Below are positions 1 to 11,710 of a DNA stretch of 64,000 bases, piece after piece. A model generated the notes under the pieces. It was not told where the DNA came from. It saw only the letters and a list, made by a program, of their open reading frames with translations, and ran no database searches. The DNA comes from Gautieria morchelliformis (Eukaryota; Basidiomycota; Agaricomycetes; Gomphales; Gomphaceae), in assembly GCA_015179125.1 (NCBI GenBank), contig WHVA01000034.1:310001-374000 (forward strand), given 5' to 3'. The first letter of the stretch is position 1. The number at the start of each line of letters is the position of its first letter. The translations under genes and the position numbers were made by a program.

Positions 1-659
1 CGTTGTGAGGGACTGTATGAACATGGGAGGAGTGTGGCCTGTTGTGGGGTGAAAAAGAGCGGGGAGGAGAGTCCTAGGTTAGATTGTTGCATTTTTTTTC
101 TTACCTACACTGCTGTATGTATATAATATATATATATATATATATACCTATACCCATATCCGTTCTCTTGTAAGAATGTCTTGTGCGAATCATACTCGTA
201 TTTCAACTTTGTGGCAGCCACACATTGATATTTTGCATTAGAAATACTCCACTGTACGTAGCTGGCTAGAAACCAACAAGTTTGATAAAGCATGGCAGTA
301 CTATGGTCTAGAAAAATACAGATAATGACCTTTGGGATACTGTGACCTCAATACATGACAATTCGCCGTCAGGGCCGAAACTCACTCTAAATATCACTTG
401 TGAAAATTGCTGCAGTAGAAGGTTTGTTTTCAAGTGAAAATAATCTACGCACTTCGTGATTGGATCGAGAGACTCGGGAACATGTATGATGGTGCTGTTC
501 AGTATTCACTAGCCGTTAGTGAGATATCCACGAAATATATCTAGACACACCAGCGAAGCTTATCAGTAATAATGGTCGTATTGCGCCACGATCCCCTCTG
601 GACACTTCTGAAGTGCGCTTCAACATCATTCAGATGTTCGGTATATTTGGTCACGACAT
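1..659. other. Unassigned AT-rich sequence with a TA microsatellite
   Basis: No coding region is supported here. A (TA)n simple repeat lies at about 121-146. A short minus-strand frame that crosses it is low-complexity and not convincing. Confidence 0.6.
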
Positions 660-1186
660 CCACATTATTCCTTGAAACTGCACATGCTTGATGTCAATTG
701 GTCATTTGGTAGACAGCTGTACAGCTCGCTCATGGAGCTATGTATAATTGACTCGCCTTTACATAGTCGACTCCTGTCCTTACAAATGCCAGGGAGAGGT
801 ACAGTTGAGGGCAGCCACATCCGCCTGCGATGTTCTGGAGAATGCCAGGTAGTCCATATACGCTCTCGAGTGTTTCATCCCACACGCGACTTCTGTAAAA
901 AATTGCCTACAAGTCCATTGTGGTGGTTCATGGGATGGAGAGAGGCGTAGATACCGGTGGTGGGAGATCCGAAGGATCGACGCTCTTTCCAGCAATATGT
1001 CATATATTGTACAGGCTGCAAACGAGTCTGTCAAATTTACCTTCGTACTCATGTGGCTTATTCGCTCGCGATGGAGAAGGTCAACGAAAGCTCGAAACAG
1101 CGGAGCGATTCGTGCCACGGTAAGCTTAGGAGCTCGTCGTGGCCGGCGATGAGTCCGTATGTAACGTTGTGGGCCTTAGGCCCACA
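660..1186. other. Unassigned sequence with overlapping short open frames
   Basis: Open frames exist on both strands, for example 780-1118 on the minus strand. None has a domain I recognise and the two strands compete. The longest plus-strand frame (957-1565) runs across the edge of repeat block A at about 1187 and so is not a single gene. I cannot assign a function. Confidence 0.5.
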
Positions 1187-3080
1187 CAAGCCTGAATATC
1201 GATCGATCCCGGCCACGTGCACCCAGCGCAATTGTTGCTTACGTAACAAGCTTTGTACTGAGATGTCATTAGGAACCACTCCCACCCATATCCAACCATC
1301 GCCGCCCGTCCCATCGAAGGCTACGTCCAGCCCTCCTATTGTTATACTCTTCATCCTTGTTCTGAATTTTGATTATCTACGTCGCAGTTATGGGGAACGC
1401 ACGGAGGTGTCGTGCAGGAGGCTTGTCGAGTGCGAGTTCCTCACGCACCCGTTGTTCGTCGAGCGTGCATACCCCGCCTCGGAGTCGGTCGAGTCCAATG
1501 GATATGTCTGTCCTCGCAAGTGCAATAGACCAACAATAATAGCAACTGCCGCAGTGCTCGCGTAGGCTTCGTGCACTCCCTGATTACCGCGTGGCGAAGC
1601 TAAGGCCACTACCGAATGAACTATACGCCGTGCGCCGCATCCGACACGGTCCACGAACTACTGCAGCATTCTAGCCACGCGTGCGCATTCATCTTTCCAG
1701 GGAACGGACAGAAATTCACGTATTTCCTCGTCACGGGGCCATACCATACCCAGACACGCCAAAAATCACGCCTCATGAGCAGATATTGTACCCTACGCGT
1801 GAACTCCTCTTATGAAAACGCACGCGCCGTTGCTCAACCGCACTGACGTATCTTCGAAAAGTATGTAATGCTCGACATGGCCGGCCCTTCCCGCAAGCGC
1901 TGTAACGTTGGACCTTGGAAGACCAGATCTCTCGCCATCCTTCTATGCCTCTGCGTCTCATTCGATGCTGATTCGTGCTGAGCCACCACGTTGGCTGTGC
2001 GTCCACGAGCGAATACCCTATACCACACAGCGAAACAGCGCACCAGAGGGGGGACGGCATATTTTGGGGAAAAGGGTTTGAGAGGGATTGGACGCTGAGC
2101 GAGGTTTGGCGCCCCGACAACTAGGGACCTTGAATTGGGGTGTTTGTGGGTGGCTGGGTAGGAAACTGTTCGTTTCTGTTCCTCCCTTTGGCCAAGGGTG
2201 ACCCACATCGTCATCGTCCGGCAACCAGCAAGAAAACAGAGTGGGCACGGACAGGGACAGGGTATCCCACCACGGATACCCCTCCCTCCACCCTCCCTCC
2301 CCATCCTCTCGGGCAACCCATCCCAGGGGCATATGCTTCCCCCGGTGGCTACACAAATCCCAGGGCGGGCGTATGTCCTGTTGTGCAGGATCTGGTGCTT
2401 GTTAAGCGTCACTAGGGGAGTTCTGAAGAGGCCATACGCGTGGGCATGCGCGCGAACCGGATGATGGTGGTGCCGCGCGTTTACTGTAATAGCGGAGCCC
2501 GCTCCCATGGAAAGGAGACACCCAGACAAGACGACCCACTGATCAGTGACATCACCATCGGGATCCTGGCCACGGAATGTGGATCAAGGCACTACATTTT
2601 ATTTTAATGTCAACGTTGTTCTGCCGCGTTATCGTCACTTATTGTTGTGATGTGGCGTCCTCTCGTGCTGTGCTCGTTGGTTTGCCGTCGTCCATCTCGG
2701 TCTGTCCTGTCATATGCTCATTTGAGCTCAGGCGTCAGTGTTGCATGTTTGCCTAGCGCTCGCCCTTGCCAACATTCTGATGTGCCCACGCACGACGAAA
2801 CCTCTATTCGCTCGGAATCGCCAGTATCCGGTCGATATGGTATGCAACCAAATACTGCGAAACTCGATGAAGTGTATCTGGGGAATGTTGCTTACTGTGG
2901 ATCCAACCAGGTTAGCTTGTTACCGGTGTCCCAGTGGGGCTCACATTATGATTCACGACAGCGGATGACTGCAAAAGCATGCCAGAGGTCCAATACCGTA
3001 TATTCTTGTTAGGTTGCGTTGTCTTCGCACTAATATATCGTACCAAGTTAGAAATGCAAGCACGTCGCAGATCACCTCGA
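1187..3080. other. Left part of block A, no gene recognised
   Basis: This is GC-rich sequence shared with 44598-46866. The longest open frame (1834-2529, minus strand) is low-complexity and is not conserved as a frame in the second copy, so I do not call it a gene. Confidence 0.5.
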
Positions 3081-3981
3081 TTTATACTAAAAATTCTCCA
3101 GGTGTAAGATATAGATCCCTGGACTTGCCCAAACTGCCTCTGAATACCTTTGACAGGGTCAACTATCAGTGATGTTGCTGTAATCCTTTTTGACACTGGA
3201 GTTGTCATAGCAACCAGTCTGAGCTCAATTGAAAGCTTGAAGCTTTGGCAGAAAGGTGAAATTCGGGATAAGAAATCACTCATTAGGCTAGTGATTTACC
3301 AAGGCGAGTGTACAACTTATTGCTTATATGTGTGGATATATCACTAATCTACAGGTAAGGCTTTGTCAGATATGGGTATGGAATATTATCCATGTGATAT
3401 TACATATATCTCATTCATATCCAGATTTGTGCTTACAATTACTTTGGCCGTTGCTATCACAACAAAGGTACAGCTACTTATAAACTTGTTGAGATTCAGA
3501 TTTTATTTGTCTCTCACACTTTAGGTGCTAAGGGTATGTAAGGTATTGATCATTGTAATAAAATGGCTAATATCCACTCCTTCGTGGTATAAAGCCAACC
3601 CTTGCTGGTGTCTTAAATGGTCTTCAGCACAGGTATATTCTCACCAATTTAGAAAGAAGGGCATGATTGTACTAACAGTGCACATACAGCTTGTCAGTAA
3701 TTATCATCTGCCGCTTCCACCTAACTCTCCAACGGAGACACAGTCAACTTCACAGCCCCTCATTACCTACTCTTTCATTCTCTACCTTCCAAGCTACCCG
3801 ACAGAGTATTCACAATGCCATAGTGGCTGAATTTGGGAACCCACCCTTGAGCCAGGCTTCTAGTGTTGAGGCCTTGGAGGATGATGTGGCTGTACAGGAA
3901 AGCCAGCATGAAGAGGCTGGGCCTACTGGGATACAGTTGGATGAGTTTCCTTGGGCAACGGGATGTCCTGGAGATGTGTAA
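3081..3981 (+). pseudogene. 5'-truncated DUF6533-type membrane protein gene, copy A
   Basis: This is the 3' half of the gene that is complete at 47642-49433. The two copies align from 3081 (48472 in B) onward. Copy A keeps the exon with the FDTG segment (about 3156-3300), the hydrophobic exon after it (about 3426-3520), and the last exon, which begins with a VIIICRFHLTL-type stretch (3691-3981). The promoter and the first five exons are missing because sequence equivalent to 46867-48471 is absent. In the last exon a substitution creates a stop at 3979, removing about 18 residues that copy B keeps. It is very likely non-functional. The deletion breakpoint falls directly next to CACGTCGCAGATCACCTC, which both copies share. 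Confidence 0.75.
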
Positions 3982-4359
3982 ATGGCAGTGCCTATTGTCT
4001 CCGGTGAGCAGTTAGTGTCTCCTTCAGGCACTGGTTAATGGCTTGGTAGCATCCAGAAGAACGGCACAGTTTGATGACAGCATCAAAGCTAATGCATCAT
4101 ACCTGCAATTCCAATACAAACCCCCCAGAAATCAAGGTGCAGCGGCTTAATTAACTATCCTGTTCTCACATTTCCAATCTACCGATCTATTTCAGTCCTC
4201 TGCAATTATTTGCCATAGAATATTTGTCTATCTATACCCTCTGCCCGCCTATAACGTCAAAAAACCATTATATCTGCTGTGATTCTTCAAATTTGACTGT
4301 GTTTGTGATTTATTATTACTTCATGACAATATTGATCATCCATTTTTGCTATGAGTGAG

Positions 4360-4590
4360 TGTAAGAGAGTGGATCTTAGGTCCTTGTATCACAAGGGCCA
4401 ATGGAACTCGACCAAGATGTGGTTATTCCGTATGCTACATAGTGACAGTGTAAGGTAAGATGATCTAGGGAACCACCATGTGGTTCCCATGCAAGAACTA
4501 TACAGTGGATCCACAGGGATCCCCTAACATTAGGTCTATCCAGTAGTGTGCATTGCCTTAAGGGCAATGCAGGTAAATAATGTATTTACA
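4360..4590 (-). mobile_element. Solo LTR of the Gypsy-3 family (reverse orientation)
   Basis: This 231-bp segment starts TGTAAGAGAG, ends ATTTACA, and is flanked by the 5-bp direct repeat GTGAG (4355-4359 and 4591-4595). It is absent from the matching place in block B (about 49752), where the uninterrupted sequence reads straight through, so the empty site is visible. Reverse-complemented, it resembles the LTRs at 7948-8160 and 39707-39921. It inserted into block A after the A/B duplication. Confidence 0.85.
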
Positions 4591-4595
4591 GTGAG

Positions 4596-6671
4596 TGCAC
4601 TGTGTGCAGATTCCTTGGCTTTCGTACTTGCTTGGGAACCCTCGGGTTTGCTTGGCTTTCCTCGGTTTCCCTTCATCCTTGTCCATCACCCCTGATTCCC
4701 CTTCTTAGTTAGTTTCCTGTATATTCATCCCTTCATTCCCCTTGTCCGCTATTTTCAGGCATCAATGTCCCTGACCCTGCATCCTGCTTTACTATATAAA
4801 CCCCCAACCCTGTATGCTAGTTCCTCAGTTCAGATATTGACTTAGCTCCTTATACACTAAGCTCTCCTGTCTGATATAGATTCCGATCCTTGGCTTAAAG
4901 CTGAAAACCATTCCCGAAATTGGAGCGGAACATTGAGTGTGTGCAATCTACAAAGTTGAAGCCAAGCCCTCAGTTCTGAACCTCAGCTCAACTCTTACTA
5001 CTTAGAGCCAAGTCTCAGTATGACATACCATCTTAACATGGGCAGACAGGCTGCAGAGCGAGGAAAAGTAAAGAAGATCACCATAGGAGACTGTAGTTAT
5101 GAGCCGGCAAGGGGGTATAACATGATAGGAATCCGCACACCTGCGGTTGGAAATATGTATTCATCCTGGAAAGATCTTCATTTCCAGTCAAAAATTACAG
5201 CCCTCCTGGGAGTACAAGATGCCATGTTTACCATGATACTTAAGGCATGTATAATGGTAATAATAGGAATGGAGTGAGATTCACTTGCCACATCCTTTAT
5301 GTATGTACCACTTGCAAAGCAGGTGTATGAAGATTGAAGCTTGAAGACCCATCTTTACTGTAGTATTTAGCCCAAACATTCACTTGTGGGTAACCATGGG
5401 TTGCATGTGGGCAAGGATGAGAAAACACTATTTCAAATTTGACCACAAAACACGCAAAAGCATGAAATTTGATGGGTGGACATCATGCAACTATGACAGC
5501 CATACCAATTCCTGATTCATCACCCCAACCTGAAGTGGCAGGAAACCCTGCAAAGCTGTCAAAAATTTGGCCACCTTGAAAAGTCATGGGAAAATACCAG
5601 AAAAATCAGTTTTCAACATATTCCGAGGTGCTGAATCCATGTCTGAACTAAGTTTGGCAGACAAAAGTTGCAATCTTGAAATGCAAAGTTTCTCGTGTTT
5701 GGTTGTCTGCAACTATATATACAAGTTGTGCACCCAAGGTGGAGGGGATCCAAAGGGAATTGGGTGAGGATCCCCTTACCTAAGTGCTAACTATATAATT
5801 CCTACCAGTTCTGACATAAGCAACATGATGAAAGGGAATTGGGAGGGTGGAAGTGGTGATATAGTAGGTGTTATTTCATTATTTCATTGCCTTTCCAAGA
5901 TGGGAAGGACTTGGAGGAGTCTACGCATTAACTTGAGTGCAGGGAATATAGGAAATGAACTTGAGACTGATAGTGAGAACACTGTTAACTCACTCAACCG
6001 GGCTTAACAATGTGAGTGAATGGGCTGAAACCAATGATTTGTTGTAGCTAAAGTCCTCGCTACTTATACAGTGGTGAACAGGGGTAAAACCCTATGGAAC
6101 ATTGCATTAGGAGTGCATACATCACCAATGATGTTAATGATGATGCTATGTGCCCCTAGGTGGACAATCCATTGATGATGATGTATGCCCCTAGGAAATG
6201 TCCCTCTAGAATCCAATAACAGTAGGCCATAGAGAAGGAAACGGAAACAATAAAAGAATGGAATGAAGGCAATAAAGGGGGATGAGGGTTGTCCCCTGAC
6301 AGGAAGATACTCCAAGGTCCAAGGACAGGGGCAAACAGAAGGTGACACCAGTGGAGGAGACGAAAATGATGCCAAACACAAAGCTTGCGAAGTGGTGGGT
6401 GGTAAAAAAATGTGCTGCCTCCAGGTGCAGAAGGTGGGCAAGAATATGGTGCACAAGAAGTGGAATATCTAGATGCAGAACTGCAGGAGGGCAATTGCTG
6501 CCCTTGTGTCCAAAAAGGGGTCTCCTGCATCTGGAAGCTCAGTGGAAAAGGATCTGCATATGAGAGGTGCTGAGAGCAGAAGACACTCTGCTTGATTGTG
6601 GGGCTCACTGCACACTTGGGCAAGAAGAAGAGGTGGACCAGTGAACACAAATATCTGTCAGATGGGACTTA
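4596..6671. other. Right part of block A, unrecognised, conserved in block B
   Basis: The sequence contains a TATATAAA box at about 4793 followed by a leader-like stretch, then a small ORF at 5020-5277 whose start and first 60 or so codons are also open in copy B (50173-50397). A second pair of frames lies at 6342-6563 and 51182-51616. The frames share residues such as ARGYNMIG and TPAVGNMYSS, but I recognise no family. They may be remains of an unclassified mobile element carried in the block. Confidence 0.35.
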
Positions 6672-7069
6672 CACTAGAGGCATATAAAATTTTTATAGTC
6701 TGAAAAACTGTTCAAAAAACTGTAAAGATATTCTGATTTTTTAAATGTTTTTAATGTAAAAAAACTTTAACATAATTTTGTGTTTTTGTTAGAATTCGTT
6801 GAGCAAGAAAATTGTAAAAACATTTAAAGTTTTTTGCAAAGTTTTTTATGTCTGTTTATAAATTTCTTTGTGAAAACACAAAGAAACCCCTAAAAACCCC
6901 TGATAAAAACTTTGAATTTTTTACAATTTTCTTGCTTAATAAATTCTAATAAAAACACAAAATTTTATCATAGTTTTTTTTTACATAAAAAACACTAAAA
7001 ATATTTGGAATATCTTTACAGTTTTTTGAACAGTTTTTCAGACAAGAAAACCTTTATATGCCTGCAGTG
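6672..7069. mobile_element. Palindromic MITE
   Basis: This is a 398-bp AT-rich element whose two halves are inverted copies of each other, with arms of about 170 bases that both contain CTGAAAAACTGTTCAAAAAA. Its termini are CACTAGAGGCATATAAA and, on the other side, the inverse of CACTGCAGGCATATAAA. The flanks are TTA (6669-6671 and 7070-7072), the 3-bp TWA-type target typical of PIF/Harbinger elements. The element is missing from block B at about 51508, although B has about 80 extra bases there, so a small deletion accompanied insertion or followed it. No transposase is encoded, so it is non-autonomous. Confidence 0.85.
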
Positions 7070-7072
7070 TTA

Positions 7073-7530
7073 GTGGTCTTGGAAGGGATTCAGGCTTGAC
7101 CTTTCTTTGGTCTCATCCCCACTCCTGGAAGTCACCATGTGCTTGCAGGAGTCAGCTGATCAGGAGGAGAAGATGCTGAATTCAATGGACTGACTTTTCC
7201 ACGCAGTCAGGGTGAGCATGCTGGCAATGGAGAGACACTTGGAGCAGGTTGTCACTGAGCAGTGGTGGGGAAAGAAGTCAGAGGAGAGCTTGCAGCACTA
7301 GAGACATGAAAAAATTTCCTGACTTTGAAAATCAACTGGAAATTCTGAGGATATTCCACATTTCTTCAAAATTTCCCCATTCAGGAAATTGGATGAGAAT
7401 TTAATGTTTTTTGGCTGCAGGAAATCCTTCAAAAATTGTAAAATTATCACCTAAAACTCTTCAAGAAATGTTCAGGAGACATTGAACTTCCCCTTCCATG
7501 AAACTAAATATTTAATAAAATTTCCCCACA
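7073..7530. other. End of block A, no gene recognised
   Basis: This sequence is conserved in block B (about 51580-52030) but has no supported reading frame. Just before the LINE fragment it ends in a pyrimidine-rich stretch and CAG, which resembles a 3' splice site. Confidence 0.4.
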
Positions 7531-7947
7531 GTGCAGAGGATAGTTGCAATCACCATCATGGGAGTGATGAGGATGATGGCCACAGACATCCTGGAGGCCC
7601 ACACCAACGTTCTGCCAGTGGAGCTCCTAGTGCAGCATGTGTGTCACTGCACAGCCACTCGAATTGTCACTCTGCTGAACACCCACCCTCTTCATCAGCC
7701 AGTGCATTCCTGTGTGAGGTGCCTGGTCAAGAGGTACCCCTCCCCTCTGCACCTGCTACTCTACAGGTTCAGGCTCATGCTGGGCACCTACAAGTCAATC
7801 CTGCCCTTTCTGCAACAGCCATATGCAGCCCAGTTCTTCAGCATGGAAATTGCAGAGAGCAGGGAGGCCTCCAAGGATGGGAACAGAGATGCCAGTGCAG
7901 ATGTGAAGATATATGTGGATGGCTCTGGTGCAGAGGGAGAGGTGGGG
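7531..7947 (+). pseudogene. LINE (non-LTR retrotransposon) 3' fragment, RT C-terminal region plus start of RNase H
   Basis: A single open frame of about 139 codons matches the region between reverse transcriptase and RNase H in fungal Tad/L1-like LINEs. It has the ATDILEAHTNVLPVELL-type stretch, then a THPL motif, then KRYPSPLH, and finally IYVDGSG, the first catalytic aspartate motif of RNase H. The frame stops where the Gypsy-3 LTR begins at 7948, and I could not find the continuation on the far side of Gypsy-3. In block B only the first few codons remain (to about 52050). It is a truncated, dead copy. Family placement rests on motif order and is fairly safe; the exact clade is not. Confidence 0.7.
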
Positions 7948-8160
7948 TGTAAATAACCTATGTATCTACATGTACACTGGTTATTACATAACCCCAGTGG
8001 GCCCCTTAGGGACCCACTGTATAGTTTATGCGTGGGAACCGGTCAGCAGTTCCCATCGCATCTTACCCTTACACTGTCACTACGTAGCATTCAGAGTACC
8101 ACTCCTTGGTCAAGTTCTGCTGTGCCTTGTGATACAAGGCATAAGATCGACATCTTTACA
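7948..8160 (+). repeat. Gypsy-3 5' LTR
   Basis: This 213-bp LTR starts TGTAAATAACC and ends CATCTTTACA. It matches 39707-39921 closely, and matches the reversed solo LTR at 4360-4590 more distantly. Confidence 0.8.
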
Positions 8161-8331
8161 CCTTTTTGAACTATCCTGCGGTTGATCTCCATGCAACCAA
8201 CCGATTGTGGATTTGAAGAAAAGATTGCTACGTCAACGACTAAACATCGTTGAGACCCTCCAGTAGACCCTCTACTGTCGGCTGCGAGCATGATGATTCC
8301 ACACAGTTGAAGACGGACACAAGCAACGAGC

Positions 8332-8649
8332 TTGCGGCCCACACCACTGGCACAGCCCAGCGACATGACGGCTGATGCTACCCTGGACCAAGAGTCCAGG
8401 ACGCCAGAAGATGGAGAGATCGTAGATCTCACCGCCCTCGTCCCCCCAATGGAGGACGAGGAAAATCCCGACCATGTCTCGTCGAGCATGGTCAAGGATG
8501 AGATGACGCCGGGCAACAAGCTGGCGCCGCCCCCACAATCCCCTCTGCCCAGAGACAAAGGAAAGGGCAGAGAGGTCTCGCCATCGTCAGACGGCAGAGC
8601 ATCAACATCGAGGTGGGCACAAAGCCACGACTCGAACCGCTGCTTATGA
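8332..8649 (+). pseudogene. Gypsy-3 gag, N-terminal fragment
   Basis: The frame encodes an acidic, proline- and serine-rich segment with no recognised fold. It lies where gag should begin, about 170 bases inside the 5' LTR. After a frame change at about 8649, similar charged sequence continues to roughly 8780 before unrelated sequence starts. It is assigned to gag from position only. Confidence 0.4.
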
Positions 8650-9439
8650 AGTAGAGCGAAGACGATCATCCCCAAAGGAGGACGACGGCAAAAAAGATGA
8701 GCCCCAGACGACGGTCAAGGCTCGGAATACTCGAGCTCAAGTCGCAGGAGCTCGAGAACTCAGGCCATTGACAACAAGACAGCTGTATGGGAACTGCTGT
8801 TCAACCAGCATACTATATGGTCTTGGATCAAGCTGTTCAACCAGCCTTCAAATGTCTCTTTTCTGTAACTTTGTAGTCTGCATCAAAGGCCGTTAAAATA
8901 ACCAATTATCGCCATCATAATAATGTCTACTACAAGCCTTGCCTGCGCTTCGCTTCGGTGGATGGTTATTACGTGGGAAGAATAGAAATTCTTTTGCAAG
9001 TATACTACTTACGGAGTTAAAAAACTGATCTACTCAGAATCGGACACCGTAGGGTTTGAACTATTGAAACTACTCTCGATACCATTGACGGACCACACCA
9101 TATGCACCCATAATACCTCCTGCACATGTCCCACACAGTCCACGTTAGAAAGCACATGTGGGAGGAGGTACACATTGGGTTGGCAGACATAGATGGGAAG
9201 AAAAAAAGTTAAAGGGGATATATTACGTTGGTACAGGTCCACTAAATGTCAGTGGGGACGGCACATACCAAGGGCGTGGTAAGTACAGCGAAGGATCATG
9301 GGACAAGCGATTCTGGGAGGTATAGCAAAGATGAGAAACTTGAAAGGGGACAGGGAAAGAACAATAAGACACTGTCTTAAACCTGAAGTCAGGCGATGAC
9401 CGAAAAAGGAAACATGTCGAAATGCAGACTTTTAAGGCA

Positions 9440-10510
9440 GTGTCAGCAAACCCCTGGACGATGGTGTCGTAAGTAAGTCAGTGAAGTCATCTGGTGATGA
9501 CCACTGCAAAGACACACATTAGCAGCGAAGGTAATGGTAGACATTTGGAAGAGACAAATGGGAAAAGACCACGCTCACCACCTTATAAGTTGAGATACAC
9601 AGTGACAATGTCAGAGACAGGAGGGAAACCGAGAAAGAGGCAAAAGAAGAAGGAAAAGAAAGGGGCATGAAAGGCTAGGCGAGACCTCGGTTTCCCTCCT
9701 GCACTCGCCATGTCTTCGTGGGCGTAGTGGGGGTAACATGCACCCTTTAGCAGGATACGGCGTACGGTCGGGTTTGTAACCGACTAACAAAGACGATGAG
9801 GTGAGGGTACTATAACAAAGCAAGGAACGCAGATGCACTCCAACACGAAAGACTTAGTGCCATTGTGAACGTCACCCCGGGGGACTGTGAAGCCTCATCT
9901 CGAGAGGCACGGTGCCATCAGCGACCCCCTGGACGACGGTGTCGTAAAAACAATAGTAAGTGGGCGTAGTCGTCTGACGACAACTACCTCGAAGACAAAC
10001 ATTAGCAGCCAAGGTAATGGCAGACATTTGAAAGAGACAAACCGAAAAACACGACAGCCAGCTGCTTATAAGTTGAAGTATATAGTGAATATGACATCAA
10101 GGCAAGTGAGAGACAGGAGGAAAACCGGAGGGCAATCGGAGGGAAAGAAAGGAAGGAGAATGCAGGCCAGGACAACGGCGCGGACAGACCGGAGAAAAGG
10201 CAAGGGGAGGGAAAGAAAAAGGAGAACACATGCCAGGACGACGGCGCTGGCAGACACGGAGAGGGCTTTAGTCGTTTACTCAGCTTTAGTCGTTTACAAA
10301 CCCGACCATATGCCGTATCCTGCTAAAGGTTGCATGTTACCCCCACTACGCCCATGAAGACACGGCGAGTGCAGGAGGGAAACCGAGAAAGAGGCAAAAG
10401 AAGAAGAAGGAAAAGAAAGGGGCATGAAAGGCTAGGCGAGACCGTCTCAAACATGGACAAAGAAGGACAAAGCGATATGTGTCGTATGCTTAATAGAAGT
10501 CTGATCCTCA
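9440..10510. repeat. Nested direct and inverted repeats
   Basis: A segment of about 75 bp at 9617-9691 is repeated in the same direction at about 10370-10443. The adjoining 9694-9776 is the reverse complement of about 10296-10381. A further imperfect direct repeat pairs about 9456-9625 with about 9927-10130. No gene spans the cluster; the short frames across it are purine-rich and low-complexity. Confidence 0.7.
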
Positions 10511-10783
10511 TAAGGCCTATTCAAACATCCCTCTAATTATCTATGAATTTTGCCTATTTTTCCGAGGCTGTCTTCACTCAAACTCACTTATTTCTGTGCA
10601 GCAGAGTTGTGGATACACATGTCCCCACAACTCTGTTTCGGACTTCCGATTTCAAACTCCGACCGGACGCTCGCATCGCTCGCGGCTTGTGCACCCATGG
10701 ACACCCACAAATCCGGTCAGGTGGCTCCTTCAGATTCAGCCTCTGAGTTTGAAAAGCCTAGTCATTTGCTTGTACAGCCTCAA

Positions 10784-11077
10784 TGACTCAACTGACTCAT
10801 GCACACCTTGGTGAGTCACATGCACATGACTCACCCAAGCTGTCATGAATCACATGAGTCCAATTAATGACTCATTCCTGACAAATCAAGCCCTGATTGG
10901 TGGAAAACCTAGTGGAGTCACCAGTAGGAGTCATTTCAAGTCACTGTGAGTCATTATGAGTCAGACAGAACCTTCCCACACATTCCGAAAGCTTCTTCGT
11001 GACTCATTCCCCCATTCCATTAATAGATAGAAGGTCCTACCGCTTAGTTAAGCGCCTGTACAATACAATATAAAAGG
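10784..11077 (+). promoter_or_regulatory. Cluster of TGA(C/G)TCA sites upstream of a TATA box
   Basis: Eight perfect TGACTCA or TGAGTCA heptamers lie at 10784, 10793, 10812, 10827, 10868, 10947, 10957 and 11000. A TATAAAAGG box follows at 11069. TGA(C/G)TCA is the known target of Gcn4/AP-1 bZIP activators. The arrangement looks like the U3 region of an LTR or another strong promoter, and a TGT...ACA span (10771-11269) would fit an LTR. No target duplication or downstream gene was found to confirm that. Confidence 0.5.
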
Positions 11078-11710
11078 AGGCCCTTTTTGCCTGCCTTTCA
11101 TCAGCCAATCTACCCATCTTCTATCCTACATGTGACCTCATGTGACTTGCATCTTACTAAGCTGCTAATCCCAGCTAGGGTTATTCACTTACTTTAGTGT
11201 CTAATTCCTTGTTAAGTAGTTACTTTACTGCTTAGCCACTTGGACTAATCCTCCGGGTGTAATTCTACAGAGTGAGTCTGTCAATTGAAAGTCTTGCCGT
11301 TCACACTCCAATACCCGAGACGATCTAGTCAGTCGATTTTCCTGATTAGAGACTTTCACAAGTCGCTTTGTTCACAACAATCATCCCTCGTTTTATTGCC
11401 ATGCACTGGTAGATTATCAGGGCAGTCCATTTATAAACTCGCCTGCTAAGTACATTCCTTTATATTTTGGAATACACTTGGACCCCGATAGTGTCCTTGA
11501 ACCTACAGTCTTTTAGTTTATTGTTCAGTGCTGCTAAGAAATGTATTGCCTTCCATCCGTATTAATTTGGAATAGTTCTTACGTGGATTGCAACCAAGGT
11601 ACAAATATTAAATTATTTCCGGAGTTGTGCTGCAGCATTGTTTAATATTCTTTGAGTCTCGTAAATGACACGTTCTGATAGATTGAAGTGTTAGCAATAA
11701 CACCAAAGTC

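Larger units (their letters stand above)
1187..7549 (+). repeat. Block A: first copy of a large direct duplication
   Basis: This segment matches 44598-52050 in the same orientation. Both copies begin with the same AAGCCTGAATATCGATCGAT stretch and end at a shared GCAGAGGATAG(T/C)(T/C)GCAATC-like sequence. Relative to B, block A lacks about 190 bases near 2706 and about 1.6 kb at position 3080. It has gained a solo LTR (4360-4590) and a MITE (6672-7069). No target duplication or terminal repeat was found at its edges, so it could be a segmental duplication or a large unclassified transposon. Several paired small ORFs survive in both copies (5020-5277 and 50173-50397), but they are not recognisable. 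Confidence 0.8.
8780..11700. other. Intervening non-coding block inside Gypsy-3 gag
   Basis: About 2.9 kb separates two gag-like pieces and has no convincing coding region. It contains a cluster of internal direct and inverted repeats (about 9440-10510) and a promoter-like stretch with AP-1/Gcn4-type sites and a TATA box (10784-11077). I could not find matching target duplications at the edges, so its boundaries and origin are unresolved. It may be one or more old insertions. Confidence 0.45.

Noticed and set aside
957..1565. 202-codon plus-strand frame as a gene
   Set aside because: It crosses the left edge of repeat block A at about 1187, so its two halves have different origins; no domain is recognised.
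1834..2529. 231-codon minus-strand frame as a gene
   Set aside because: It lies in GC-rich repeat sequence and the equivalent part of block B does not keep the frame.
7482..7952. 156-codon frame overlapping the LINE fragment
   Set aside because: It is the shadow of the LINE frame, with Ser/His-rich low-quality sequence; the LINE motifs are in the other frame.
10771..11269. Firm call of an LTR
   Set aside because: It has TGT...ACA ends, a TATA box and U3-like sites, but the flanks (TTGCT and GAGTG) do not match and no partner LTR was found.
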